Made by a program: the position numbers and the translations under genes
NCBI GenBank assembly: GCA_907165275.2
Contig: CAJRBF020000005.1
Location: forward strand, 496,001-560,000
Length of the DNA stretch: 64,000 nt
Origin: Zygaena filipendulae
Taxonomy: Eukaryota; Arthropoda; Insecta; Lepidoptera; Zygaenidae
Direction: 5' to 3'
The notes under the pieces: model-generated
Databases searched by the model: none
What the model was told of the DNA's origin: nothing
Seen by the model: the letters and a program-made list of their open reading frames with translations, nothing else
Shown: in pieces, positions 1-11,347 of the stretch
Numbering within the stretch: the first letter of the stretch is position 1
Layout of the letters: each line of letters starts with the position of its first letter

Positions 1-3000
1 GAAAAAAGTTTTTCTCAATTTTCATCTAGTTTCCGGAAAATGAAATTTTTTCTTAAATTTCTAGGTGCCCCTTAAAGAGTTCTACAAGTTTTTCCTATAA
101 TTTATTTCGATATAACCGATAAGAAAGACGCTAGGTTCAGATGAAAATAATTAGTTATTTTGGTAAAAAATAAAATATTCAAAAATCGAGTTTTTTGGTT
201 AGAGTTCCGTTGGCCCCCCAAAGAGTTCTACACATTATCCCTATAACATTTTTCGATTTGACTCATACTTTTCGCGGTACAAGGCCGTAAAAAAATTGGG
301 AAATTATTTCAAAACCATTTTTGGGATATGTAAACAACAGAACTATTTCCAAAATGTATATAGATGTTCAGAACTATGTGAGGGGCAACTAGAACTCATG
401 CCATTTTTTAAAAAACTTGTGTATAAGAAAAAAGTTTTTCTCAATTTTCATCTAGTTTCCGGAAAATGAAATTTTTTCTTAAATTTCTAGGTGCCCCTTA
501 AAGAGTCCTACAAGTTTTTCCTATAACTTATTTCGATATAACCGATAAGAAAGACGCTAGGTTCAGATGAAAATAATTATTTTGGAAAAAATAAAATATT
601 CAAAAATCGATTTTTTTGTTAGAGTTCCGTTGGCCCCCCAAAGAGTTCTACACATTATCCCAATAACATTTTTCGATTTGACTCATACTTTTCGCGGTAC
701 AAGGCCGTAAAAAAATTGGGAAATTATTTCAAAACCGTTTATGGGCTATGTAAACAACAGAACTATTTCCAAAATGTATATAGATGTTCAGAACTATGTG
801 AGGGGCAACTAGAACTCATGCCATTTTTAAAAAAACTTGTGTATAAGAAAAAAGTTTTTCTCAATTTTCATCTAGTTTCCGGAAAATGAAATTTTTTCTT
901 AAATTTCTAGGTGCCCCTTAAAGAGTCCTACAAGTTTTTCCTATAACTTATTTCGATATAACCGATAAGAAAGACGCTAGGTTCAGATGAAAATAATTAG
1001 TTATTTTGGAAAAAAATAAAATATTCAAAAATCGATTTTTTTGTTAGAGTTCCATTGGCCCCCCAAAGAGTTCTACACATTATCCCTATAACATTTTTCG
1101 ATTTGACTCATACTTTTCGCGGTACAAGGTCGTAAAAAAATTGGGAAATTATTTCAAAACCATTTTTGGGATATGTAAACAACTGAACTATTTCCAAAAT
1201 ATATATAGATGTTTAGAACTATGTGGGGGGCAACTAGAACTCATGCCATTTTTTTAAAAACTTGTGTATAAAAAAAAAGTTTTTCTCAATTTTCATCTAG
1301 TTTCCGGAAAATGAAATTTTTTCTTAAATTTCTAGGTGCCCCTTAAAGAGTTCTACAAGTTTTTCCTATAATTTATTTCGATATAATCGATAAGAAAGAC
1401 GCTAGGTTCAGATGAAAATAATTAGTTATTTTGGTAAAAAATAAAATATTCAAAAATCGAGTTTTTTGGTTAGAGTTCCGTTGGCCCCCCAAAGAGTTCT
1501 ACACATTATCCCTATAACATTTTTCGATTTGACTCATACTTTTCGCGGTACAAGGTCGTAAAAAAATTGGGAAATTATTTCAAAACCATTTTTGGGATAT
1601 GTAAACAACAGAACTATTTCCAAAATATATATAGATGTTTAGAACTATGTGGGGGGCAACTAGAACTCATGCCATTTTTTTAAAAACTTGTGTATAAAAA
1701 AAAAGTTTTTCTCAATTTTCATCTAGTTTCCGGAAAATGAAATTTTTTCTTAGATTTCTAGATGCCCCTCAAAGAGTTCTACAAGTTTTTTCTATAACTT
1801 ATTTCGATATAACCGATAAGAAAGACGCTAGGGTCAGTTGAAAATAATTAATTATTTTGAAAAAAAATAAAATATTCAAAAATCGATTTTTTTGTTAGAG
1901 TTCCGTTGGCCCCCCAAAGAGTTCTACACATTATCCCTATAACATTTTTCGATTTGACTAATACTTTTCGCGGTATAAGGCCGTAAAATATGAAAATCGG
2001 GAAATAATTTCAAAACCATTTTTGTTGTATGTAAACAACAGAACTATTTCCAAAATGTATATAGATGTTTAGAACTATGTGGGGGGCAACTAGAACTCAT
2101 GGCATTTTTTTAAAAACTTGTGTATAAAAAAAAAGTTTTTCTCAATTTTCATCTAGTTTCCGGAAAATGAAATTTTTTCTTAAATTTCTAGGTGCCCCTT
2201 AAAGAGTTCTACAAGTTTTTCCTATAATTTATTTCGATATAATCGATAAGAAAGACGCTAGGTTCAGATGAAAATAATTAGTTATTTTGGTAAAAAATAA
2301 AATATTCAAAAATCGAGTTTTTTGGTTAGAGTTCCGTTGGCCCCCCAAAGAGTTCTACACATTATCCCTATAACATTTTTCGATTTGACTCATACTTTTC
2401 GCGGTACAAGGTCGTAAAAAAATTGGGAAATTATTTCAAAACCATTTTTGGGATATGTAAACAACAGAACTATTTCCAAAATATATATAGATGTTTAGAA
2501 CTATGTGGGGGGCAACTAGAACTCATGCCATTTTTTTAAAAACTTGTGTATAAAAAAAAAGTTTTTCTCAATTTTCATCTAGTTTCCGGAAAATGAAATT
2601 TTTTCTTAGATTTCTAGGTGCCCCTCAAAGAGTTCTACAAGTTTTTTCTATAACTTATTTCGATATAACCGATAAGAAAGACGCTAGGTTCAGTTGAAAA
2701 TAATTAATTATTTTGAAAAAAAATAAAATATTCAAAAATCGATTTTTTTGTTAGAGTTCCGTTGGCCCCCCAAAGAGTTCTACACATTATCCCTATAACA
2801 TTTTTCGATTTGACTAATACTTTTCGCGGTATAAGGCCGTAAAATATGAAAATCGGGAAATAATTTCAAAACCATTTTTGTTGTATGTAAACAACAGAAC
2901 TATTTCCAAAATGTATATAGATGTTTAGAACTATGTGGGGGGCAACTAGAACTCATGGCATTTTTTTAAAAACTTGTGTATAAAAAAAAAGTTTTTCTCA

Positions 3001-3400
3001 ATTTTCATCTAGTTTCCGGAAAATGAAATTTTTTCTTAAATTTCTAGGTGCCCCTCAAAGAGTTCTACAAGATTTTCCTATAACTTATTTCGATATAACC
3101 GATAAGAAAGACGCTAGGTTCAGATGAAAATAATTAATTATTTTGAAAAAAAAGAAAATATTCAAAAATCGATTTTTTTGTTAGAGTTCCGTTGGCCCCC
3201 CAAAGAGTTCTACACATTATCCCTATAACATTTTTCGATTTGACTAATACTTTTCTCGGTATAAGGCCGTAGAATATGAAAATCGGGAAGTTGGCCCCCC
3301 ATTATTTCAAAACCATTTTTGGTCTATGTAAACAACAGAACTATTTCCAAAAAGTATAAAGAACTCCGGAACTATGTGGGGGGCCACTAGAACTCACTTT
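1..3400. repeat. Satellite array, eight units of about 425 bp
   Basis: Eight head-to-tail units start near 1, 427, 847, 1271, 1696, 2126, 2551 and 2981, each opening with an A-run followed by GTTTTTCTCAATTTTCATC. Units are 420-430 bp and over 90% alike by eye. Units 5 and 7 share private variants (CTAATACTTTTCGCGG, and a TATGAAAATCGGG insertion), and units 4 and 6 share others (ATAATCGATAAG), so 1271-2125 and 2126-2980 are copies of one two-unit block. Inside each unit the motif GCCCC...AAAGAGTTCTACA occurs twice about 146 bp apart, and a related motif lies inverted near the unit end. The last unit is degraded and ends at a T-run near 3400. No coding potential is visible. The array is cut by the window start, so its true length is unknown. 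Confidence 0.95.
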
Positions 3401-3481
3401 ATTTTTTTTTTTTTTTGACATTGGGGGGCCAACTTCACACCGCCAGAGTGCAGGTCACAAAAAAGTCGCACTAGCACAAAG

Positions 3482-3919
3482 ATGTCTGATATTAACAACA
3501 AAGTGGAGCAGTGGTTAGAGCGCAGCGCGCAGGATGAGCCGGAGCAGCCACAGACCGCACGCGGGTCGCAACAAGCGGCGGCCGCCCCCACCGACATCCA
3601 GCTGCTGGCCTGCGCACTCAAGGACGCCGTTAGTTCCGCTGCAAATGAAGTTAAATATCACGGCTATTTAACTTCATTTGGCTACGTAAATGTCTTCGAG
3701 GCGAGGCGAGAGAAACCGTGTCCGCATCGCTCATCAGCGGCGCAACACCTGGAATCGTCATGGACACTCTCGAGTTACGATACGGCAGACCGGAAATAAT
3801 TATATCTAAAATCGTGTCACAATTAAAGAAGATACCTCCCCTATCGGCATCGCATCACAACGAAATTGTGGTTTTTTCTGTGAAAATAAAAAACTTTGTA
3901 ACTGCAGTAGAAGCATTAA
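3482..3919 (+). pseudogene. BEL/Pao Gag, N-terminal part (frameshifted)
   Basis: The first frame starts at the ATG at 3482 and gives an acidic, glutamine- and alanine-rich N-terminus. From about 3700 the homology moves to the frame containing 3718, which reads ARETVSASLISGATPG and then TLELRYGRPEIIISKIV, the conserved BEL/Pao Gag region (DUF1759 type) where polymerising Gag helices lie. A deletion or frameshift between about 3650 and 3700 separates the two. Coding similarity stops after the sequence for TAVEAL at 3916-3919 (TTAA); downstream codons do not look like Gag. The C-terminal Gag half that would follow occurs at 30898. The satellite array ends only about 80 bp upstream, leaving no recognisable LTR or primer site. 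Confidence 0.65.
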
Positions 3920-4309
3920 GACGATCGTGTGGGAGAATGATCATGACAGTATGAGAAGCGGTCTAGTGGTTGCGGCAATTCCAAATGAGTTTTTGGATAT
4001 TCTTTATTATTCAAATTATTAATTCCAATCAAAATTTTTTGGAGAAAAACAGGGGTTTTTTCATAAATAGAAAAAATGTTACATAACCTCAAAATCTAAT
4101 CAACTTTTATTTTAATCATAGTTTTGGTGATTTTAGGTATCATTTGTTGTTTTAACCTTACTAACAATAGATTAACCTTACTTAGACTTAATAACTTAAC
4201 AAAAACTACAAACAATGTTCCAAATCTTAACATAGGTAGGTAGGTAGCTAGTCTTAAGAGAAATATAAGATTTAAAATAAAAATCATTAATTTCAATCCT
4301 CATTATGTT
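3920..4309. other. AT-rich DNA, no gene seen
   Basis: This lies between the gag break and the 3' end of the DDE transposase gene. It has T- and A-runs and a short TAGGTAGGTAG tract near 4230-4250. It probably includes the 3' flank of the DDE transposon, but I could not pick out a terminal inverted repeat. Confidence 0.4.
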
Positions 4310-6961
4310 TTATTCTTCATATTCATTAAAAAAATCATCTAAGTAAGGTGCCGGAGCATTAATATCATTGTAACGAGCCCAACTTAGAAACCAAACCACT
4401 GTCATTACATGTGCACAGCAGCCCACGGTTCGCTTACCAACAAGACAACTGCAACAATATCCTTTTATTGCATCTAATGTATTTGCCACTGCATCTCTGC
4501 TAATGAGCAAATACGTATAATAAGCACGACTGGTTACGTGACGAGATTTAATTCTTCCTCTTAATAAATAATTATTGAGGCCTAAACTTAAAGGAAGATC
4601 ATCATCAATTCCATTATTGATTTCAATCGAATATGTCCCTGCCTGGCGAACATGTTCGCCAAAATATGACCTAGCCTGCTTTAATTGATAAGTACCTAAA
4701 GCAAACCGTTTAAGGTCATTAATTGTCAATCGTGGAAAACTATTTAAATGAGGGTGATAACCATCTACTGCTTGAAAGTTAACCCTCCGCCTATTAATAT
4801 TCTCTCTTTCTACATAGATAGACAAATTATTTTCCAATGAAAGTCTACTTTTAGCTATTTTTACATATTCTGCAGCCTCTGGTGGGTCGTTTATCGTTAC
4901 ATGAAACTTATTTAATAGAGCACAACAAATTCTAAAATCATCTTTGAGGTGCATAGCGGCTCTATTATTAAATACATTACGAAAAAGTCTATAATCCCTT
5001 TTCACCCGACCATTTACTACTTCAACTACCCAGCGGCACATTGTTACTAAACGAGACCTATTTGCCTGTAGGGTAGTTAATTGGTGTTCACCCTCAAGGA
5101 GAGACTCCGGCATATAGGTTACAAAACCATGCTCTTGCAGTTCATTAATAACATCCCGAAAACCTCTGTCGAGAATAAAAATGTCTCCATGTCTAAAAAA
5201 TAATGGAAATGCAGATTCCTCATTATTTAAGTTTAAGCTGGTAATTGTAGCATCATTTGTGGTAGCTTTATATGGACCAAGACATTCCAGAATGTGACCA
5301 TCACAACATACTATCAAAAATGGTTTAACTAGATTATCTAATTTTTGTAAGCTATATGTTTGTTTTTGGAATAAATAATTAGAACTGCTTTGAACAAAAA
5401 CATAAGTAGCGTCGCAAATTACTATTGCGGGTTTAACATTTACAGGCAAATTAGGGTTACCAAAAAGTCCCTCAGGAATTATCCTATTACGAGAAGCAAC
5501 ATCTTGGATAGACATATGGTTAAATCCTAAATACAATGGGACAAAGTCATTGATTAAACAATTTCTGGCTTTTGTCATGTAGCGTTCTAATGTAGGTCTA
5601 GATTTATTAAACAAGGTGGCTAACCTTTCATTGCTATCACCTGTTCTTAATTTAATTAAATAAATGCACAAGGCTGTAGAAGCATCTGGTACTTGTTCTG
5701 CCAGATTTGGTATACAATTAAGTAAATTATTAAACTGTTCACAGTTCATACCGATCCAATAATTTACTAAATGGGGAGCCATTAAAGAAATATTTGAAAA
5801 ATCCCATCTGCAATTAGCTGACCGTTGCATCATAGTTAGTATATTGTCAAATTGGCTACCAGTAAAATCTCTCAATTGAGAGGTTAATTCTTGCCAAGCA
5901 CCATGACTTAAATGGTGGCGACAGACACGTGCACCACATGGAATATAGAATTTATTATTCATTAATAATGAATCTTTAATTACTGACGGTATAAGTAGCC
6001 GTTCAGGTTCAAAACAATTGTTAAATACACAACGTGATGATGTGTTAGGAGCACGTCTATATAAAGCAGATATTACTTTTTGAGGTACTTGAACAGGTAT
6101 TGTATTTGGTGGTGGTGGTAGAGGAGGTGGCACAGGAATAGCAGAATCGGTATTAAGTGCAACAATAGGGCGATTTGCATCCTGCTGTTGTTGCCGCTGC
6201 GCTTGTCTTGTTGCTGCCCTCATGCATGCAGCACAAACACGTTCCATTCTTGAGATCTGAAAAAGTATACCCTTTAGATATTGTTTTTTTAAACCACTAG
6301 TCTTAATTAAATAAAAACAGACAAAAACATTTACCAGATGAAGCGGTACAAGACTGATCAAAATATTGGTTTCTTCTCTGTTTTGACAAATGGGATATGT
6401 CCGCTGTGCCCGTAATATTGAATTTCCGCAAGGAAAACAGATGCTTCTGTGTCCAATTGCTGGTAATGTTGAAATGGCTTGGTCATTTATATTTACTCTA
6501 TTTTGGAGCAATTCATAACATTCTGTGCAAAGAATGCAATCTGGAGACACCTCTAATGAAATAATTATATTAATTATCACAGATTAAGAATTAAATTACC
6601 TATGAACATTATTATTTCTTTGATTCAAAAGACAGACTGTGTGAAAAATCTGTGTAAATAGAACTATTTGCTGGAACTGGTTTTCTTGTTTGAACAGCAT
6701 AATAGTGTCAAATCAGTCTTGAATTTCCAATACCATAACATGAATAACAAGGGCATGAAGTTAAATATTTTGAATACACAAATATCACCTGCTTACCTGA
6801 GTAGGGGTTATCCATGATTGTAACAAACTGATAATTGCATTTGATGCTTGTTCCAAGGGATGCCGACGGAAGTTTCTTGGTATTAAAAAAGAACAGTTTA
6901 TGCATCTATTTCGTCGGTCAAATGTTCTTAATATTATTGATTGGTCATTAATATTCGACAT
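4310..6961 (-). CDS. DDE_Tnp_4-type transposase with N-terminal Cys pairs and C-terminal SWIM zinc finger; three predicted exons
   Basis: One uninterrupted frame covers 4310-6580 (756 codons). Conserved transposase blocks sit at ICDATYVFVQ (D390), ILDRGFRDVI (D471) and VVEVVNGRVK (E520), a plausible DDE triad of the DDE_Tnp_4 (IS5/Harbinger-like) fold. A SWIM-type zinc motif CSC...CAH lies at about 710-724. N-terminal CxxC pairs (CILCTEC, CFPC, CAAC) suggest a zinc-binding DNA-recognition part. Splice signals predict exon 1 at 6961-6797 (ATG at 6961, donor CAG|GTAAGC), exon 2 at 6550-6335 (acceptor TTAGAG|GTG) and exon 3 at 6256-4310. Exon 1 adds another CxxC (RCINC). Intron 2 (6334-6257) is exactly 78 bp with no stop, so retention adds 26 residues in frame. 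All joins keep phase. The transposon family is uncertain (ISL2EU- or Harbinger-like). It could be a live transposase or a domesticated gene. Confidence 0.8.
6257..6334 (-). other. Predicted 78-bp intron of 3n length in the DDE transposase gene
   Basis: On the minus strand the segment starts GTAAATG and ends TTTTTCAG, with a pyrimidine/T-rich 3' part. It has 26 sense codons and no stop. Its translation is hydrophobic and unlike the flanking Cys-rich protein, which favours an intron over coding sequence. Confidence 0.7.
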
Positions 6962-7049
6962 TGTAAATCAGTTTAAACAAGTTCACAATAAAAATAACAC
7001 AATGACCACACTAAAAGTACCTACACTTTAGGTAACACAATATAAATCT

Positions 7050-7140
7050 AAAAACGTCCTGGCGTGAATAATATCTAATTCTAAAGTAAACGTCCTGTCG
7101 TGAATAATAACGAATTCTAAACGTACTGTCGTAATTACAA
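7050..7140. repeat. Minisatellite, about 36-bp unit, 2.5 copies
   Basis: The units share AACGTCCTGTCGTGAATAAT and then AATTCTAAA. Two full copies and one partial copy lie just upstream of exon 1 of the DDE transposase, so they sit in its presumed promoter region. Confidence 0.75.
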
Positions 7141-7243
7141 CACTGACTGAATCGCTGAAAATACACGTTTTAGGTTCACAAATAAGAAACTCTGAAACCG
7201 CATGCGCAAGCCACAATAACATTTGCTCTTCGTCAGTCGTCAC

Positions 7244-8183
7244 GTGACACGTCTGTTATACCAAAATGTTGCCAGCTATTGATAGTCGCATATCGATTAA
7301 TCGAAATTGGTTGACTCCAAATGCAGTGCCAATCAATAGTTGGTTATTGTTGTGAAATAAGAAGTATCACAAGATGGCGTTAACACAGTTTAGAGGTTAT
7401 TAAAGTATAAAGCTTGTTAAAGGTTTCATATTTTTTTAACATATAAAGTAACAAACAAATATATTCCTGAACATACATAGGTAGTTATTTCCTGTCCATA
7501 TAAGAATAGGAGCAAAGTGCATCATCCTGCACAAACTTCACTAAGCACAATTTATTATAAATATATTTTAGTTTATTTACGAACGATCTAGTTAATAGCG
7601 CTACATTATGATCATTTCGTCAAACTGTAGACGAAATAACGCACTCGGGATACTGAGTAGAAAATATATTTTTTTCGGGAACTGAATAGATGGCCTAGCA
7701 ACATGAAACTAGTAGGTATTTAAACGCTTTTTGAGATTTGTTTTGTATGATAATTCTATATGTTGGCCCAATGGAGTGTGACTACACAAATATGCTGGTA
7801 TCTACCATGTTTGCTTTGTTCTGCCAGCACTAACGCATGTAGAATTTTTCGCGTTTTACGCGTGTAGACTGTGTAGAGTATATTTAGCGTTGTCCGACAA
7901 AACTCGCCGTCGTTTTCGACCAATCAACTCACTTCTGTACTTTTTTGCACAAATCAAAGGCACTGGCCTATTGCTCATGTGTCTGACCTAGAGAGCGGCA
8001 AATGGGCACTCTGCTCCGCTTTTTTCGCGGATCCGTGGCTAGATATTATTCGATGTTTAATGGGAAAAATCGTTGTTTTTACATGATTGACCTCGAAAAC
8101 ATCGATATTAAGATGATATAATATCGAAACATCGATATTCACTTGCTCACTTGTTAAAACACTGATATGTACGAAGCACGCGT
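7244..8183. other. No gene recognised
   Basis: Unique-looking AT-rich DNA lies between the DDE transposase gene and the errantivirus flank. It contains several ATCGAT sites (about 7290, 8100-8140) but no long frame, RNA gene or recognisable repeat. Confidence 0.5.
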
Positions 8184-8297
8184 AAATAAAAAATCGAATG
8201 GAACTATTTCCGTAAACATTGAACTCGAACTGTACGATTGAATAAAAAATCGAATGGAACTATTTCCGTAAACAAACATATAACTCGAACTGTAGGT
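8184..8297. repeat. Tandem repeat, about 57-bp unit, two copies, target of the errantivirus
   Basis: AATAAAAAATCGAATGGAAC begins both copies, followed by TATTTCCGTAAACA and a CTCGAACTGTA end. The second copy is cut by the errantivirus at AGGT. The repeat-like continuation ACGATTGAA appears on the far side at 24464, supporting the insertion boundary. Confidence 0.8.
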
Positions 8298-8590
8298 AGA
8301 CAAATCACGGTAGATCCAGGACCGCTTTTTAAAAAGCAATTTAATGCATTTTAATACGTCTTTATTGTATGACCGTTACAATAAGAATGAATGCTTAAAA
8401 CTAACATTAAAACTAACATGAGTACATTATTCTTAATTCCTAGCACCTTATCTCTATAGGGCGGATGGACTTCGCCGTGTAGCGGGAATGCTTGCTCAGC
8501 GTCTGTGGCTGGCCACCCGGTCGTTGTCACAGTATGATAATATTTATAATATAGAGAAATTATTCAGTACTTGGTACCGTCAACATGACT
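8298..8590 (-). repeat. Errantivirus 3' LTR (293 bp)
   Basis: On the minus strand it starts AGTCATGTTGACGG and ends GATTTGTCT. It matches 24159-24459 nearly base for base apart from one 8-bp repeat difference. The env stop codon lies inside it, 31 bp from its start. Confidence 0.92.
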
Positions 8591-10317
8591 CGTCCCCCCG
8601 CAAGTTCGAAATTATTCAAATTCGCAGGATTTGAAGAATTTCGATTTCCGCAAAGTTTCATTGTTATAGTTTCGCGAAAGTGAAACATGAAGTAAATTAA
8701 AACAATGCCTATTACTAAATACAATATAACTGTCCAAACGCTAACACTTTTTAATGATACGATATTATTTTCACTTATATTATTTTCACTTTTCACATCA
8801 CTTTTCTTCAATGCGTATGTAAGATACTGTAGGTTACTGAAATCCACTCCTTCTAGATTGACAGGCTTTCTTTCAGCATTTGTAAAGTTTATCAAAGGCA
8901 AATTTACAATGGGTAGTCCTGTATGAGTTGCTTCCTTTAAATCGGACTGTCTTAGTTTTATTGTGAAACCACCAATTTTCACGAGACAATCGTCATCTAT
9001 TGTAATTATATAAGTGCCTTGAATATTCTGAGGGAAGACTTGGTTTCGACATACTCTTCGCAATAAAGTGTTTGATCTCGCATATAATATCCATTGATTG
9101 GGTTGGATTTGTTGTATTTTAATATCTTCAATTTTGATCGGAATAACGTCACAGGTGCTAGTATTCTCTATGAAGTTAAATAAATTTGCAATACAGTGAT
9201 CTTGGATAGACTCGTATACATTTTCTGCGGAGCACACGAAGTAGGATTTCTCGCATTTTTGACATGGTTGTGAGAGTGGCTTCGTTAGTGATCCCTTTAC
9301 TAATAGGTAAGGATATTTGGGTAATATTACAAAAGTATTTGGATCACGGAAAACAGGTAGAGGGTACAATTTGTAGTATATAAAAATTTCTTTTCTTACC
9401 AGTGGTACCTCTAACAGAAACGCTATCTGATTATCATGGATGAATGACTTTAATGTAATAGTTTGCTCTATTTTTACAAGATTTTCCAAACTTACTGTAT
9501 ATGTTAATTTTTCATGTTTTTCAATATCACTTAAAGCTAATAACAACTTAGTAGAGTCTATAATGGATTGATGTAGAGTTCCTAATTTACTGAAAGCAAT
9601 CGCAGTTTCAATTTCATTTAATTGGGTGAGAATACATTGGAAATTATGTAAAAGTAAATAATATGTATTAATAATGTTATTTTCTATGAAATCCTTTTGT
9701 TCCTTTATTTTCAAATGATCCAATTCGCTTTGCAAGATTTTTGACTGAACATCAAGTTGTATTAAATTATTGTTTATAGATTTAGTAACATTCGTTACGC
9801 TTTGAACTATTTCAGAGATCAACGTTACCCTTTTATTAATGTTTTGTTGATTTACTTTAATATTTTTTATAATTTGGTTATATTTAACAGCGTCTTCGTT
9901 GTCTAAATTTCTGGTTAATATTTTTATAATAGAACCTAAAGGGTTTAAAAGACCTCTTTTAACTCTAGCGATTGGAAATAATTGTTTTAGCTTGCTTAAT
10001 GTTAAATTTTGTATGTACTCTACTTGTATCTTATAATTACATATCCTATCGTAAGGAGTACTGTTAAAATTAAGCTTAACTAAGGAATTAAGTTGTATAT
10101 ATTTATTTGAATTCGACATAAGGTCATCTTGAATAATTTGTAGGTCCAAGGTTTTAATAATTATCCACTTATCATGGCTTACTACTGCAGTTCCCTGTTT
10201 CAGGGGTAGTACACCGGGATTACTGTCAAGTCGGTGCAGTTGAAGGCCTTGACATTGGCTCGTCGTCATCAGTAGTAGGAGAACGAGCTGGCCTTGCCTG
10301 CGGAGGGCGTTTAACAT
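8560..10317 (-). CDS. env: Errantivirus envelope protein, baculovirus F-like (intact frame)
   Basis: 585 codons without a break. The N-terminus (residues 1-24) is a hydrophobic signal peptide ending near TTSQCQG. A furin-type site ARVKR ends at residue 121 and is followed by GLLNPLGS, which begins the fusion-peptide region typical of baculovirus F and errantivirus envelopes. A long heptad-rich helix-prone segment follows (about 150-270), then a Cys-rich region (CQKCEKSYFVC and further cysteines). A transmembrane segment lies at about 527-547, with a 38-residue tail. In this family the protein sits in the virion membrane and drives fusion. The start overlaps the pol frame by 92 nt, so expression would normally need a spliced RNA. 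The last codons run through the polypurine tract into the LTR. The frame is open although pol is deleted. Confidence 0.9.
   Translation of the reverse strand: MLNALRRQGQLVLLLLMTTSQCQGLQLHRLDSNPGVLPLKQGTAVVSHDKWIIIKTLDLQIIQDDLMSNSNKYIQLNSLVKLNFNSTPYDRICNYKIQVEYIQNLTLSKLKQLFPIARVKRGLLNPLGSIIKILTRNLDNEDAVKYNQIIKNIKVNQQNINKRVTLISEIVQSVTNVTKSINNNLIQLDVQSKILQSELDHLKIKEQKDFIENNIINTYYLLLHNFQCILTQLNEIETAIAFSKLGTLHQSIIDSTKLLLALSDIEKHEKLTYTVSLENLVKIEQTITLKSFIHDNQIAFLLEVPLVRKEIFIYYKLYPLPVFRDPNTFVILPKYPYLLVKGSLTKPLSQPCQKCEKSYFVCSAENVYESIQDHCIANLFNFIENTSTCDVIPIKIEDIKIQQIQPNQWILYARSNTLLRRVCRNQVFPQNIQGTYIITIDDDCLVKIGGFTIKLRQSDLKEATHTGLPIVNLPLINFTNAERKPVNLEGVDFSNLQYLTYALKKSDVKSENNISENNIVSLKSVSVWTVILYLVIGIVLIYFMFHFRETITMKLCGNRNSSNPANLNNFELAGGRVMLTVPSTE
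8591..8602 (-). promoter_or_regulatory. Polypurine tract of the errantivirus
   Basis: The minus strand reads TTGCGGGGGGACG directly before the LTR start AGTCATG. A purine-rich tract here is the expected plus-strand primer. It is also read as env codons. Confidence 0.65.
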
Positions 10318-11347
10318 TTTTAATTGAGTTTTTAGTGTTTTTCTTTTTAAGTCGTACTGCTACTACATTTCGCGCTATTTCCCCGGTAACTACAGTTTTT
10401 TCATAGCGAGGTTTATCCTTACTACGTCTGATATTTTTATCGTCTAATTCAACCTTAAAATCTGATTCAGATGAAATTGTTATTGGGCTTTTAGGGTTCA
10501 AATTACTATTTTTATTTCCTTTTCGTTGTCTTTCGTCCACATTTACGACTAATGAGCTTGAATCATTTTTATGAAGGACGTTTAATTTTATCCTAGGTAA
10601 GGCATCGGCGTTTGTATTTCTTTCTTCGTCATTCATGTGATCTAAACGAAGTCTTGTCGGATTGTCAACTAAAATTTTATCTGTCTCATAATTATCGTAG
10701 TCAAGTTTATTTGTTTTCAGTGTATTACTAGAGTCATACGTTTCTGTTTGTAATGGTTTGCGAAACTTTGTTGTCCCTACTTTGTCTGATGTATTTTGAA
10801 TAACAGTATAAGCTAATCCATTAGTACAATTAATAAGAGCACGTGTCATCCGAGCTCCTAAACCAAAATCGGTTTTCTCTAAAGTTTCCTGACCGTGTCC
10901 TAAGGTTGTAGGTACCTTAACGCGGGTTTCGCTGCGAGGATCTAATCGAACTTCATGTAATGGTTTATACAGAATAGGTATGTCTGTATCGCACGTATGT
11001 AATACTTGATTTTTCATATCGATAGTAGCGTCTAGTTGTTTTAGTAAGTCTGAACCGATTAAACCATCATATCGATCGTCTACTTGAAATATGTAAAATT
11101 TGTGCATGGTATTGTTTTTTAATGTCTTTAATGAAGGTATAATTATAGCTTCATTATGATGGCTACAAGCATGTGCGCTAACTACCTGAAATGGTTCGTA
11201 AATTTTATAATTCGAAAAGAACTCGTTAGCTTTTGCGGGACTAATGAAAGATCGAGTGCTGCCCGTGTCGATCATAAATCGCGAATTTATTTCGGGTATT
11301 TCTATATGTGGAAGTCTCAGAGTACTATCAAAGTTTAGATGTATTGT
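10226..11347 (-). pseudogene. pol: Errantivirus Pol remnant: protease and Pol C-terminus, RT to integrase core deleted
   Basis: The frame is open. It starts with the aspartic protease site IDTGSTRSFI near 11275 and a flap-like DDRYDGLIGSDLL. The pre-RT linker then ends in LRLDHMNDEER and is followed directly by NTNADALPRIKLN, which is the end of an RNase H domain. So the whole RT and most of RNase H are gone in a deletion that kept the frame. No integrase HHCC or DDE motif is present. The last 120 residues are lysine-rich and end in a proline/arginine stretch that I take as the normal Pol C-terminus overlapping env. Upstream of the first Met the frame stays open past the gag stop, in the -1 frame, fitting -1 frameshifting. 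It cannot encode polymerase activity. Confidence 0.85.

Noticed and set aside
1..3400. Regularly spaced repeats that could look like a CRISPR array
   Set aside because: Units are 425 bp, contiguous and without spacers, in a eukaryotic transposon-rich sequence. It is a satellite.
3394..3621. 75-codon minus-strand frame opposite BEL gag
   Set aside because: It is antisense to the recognised gag N-terminus and has no independent support.
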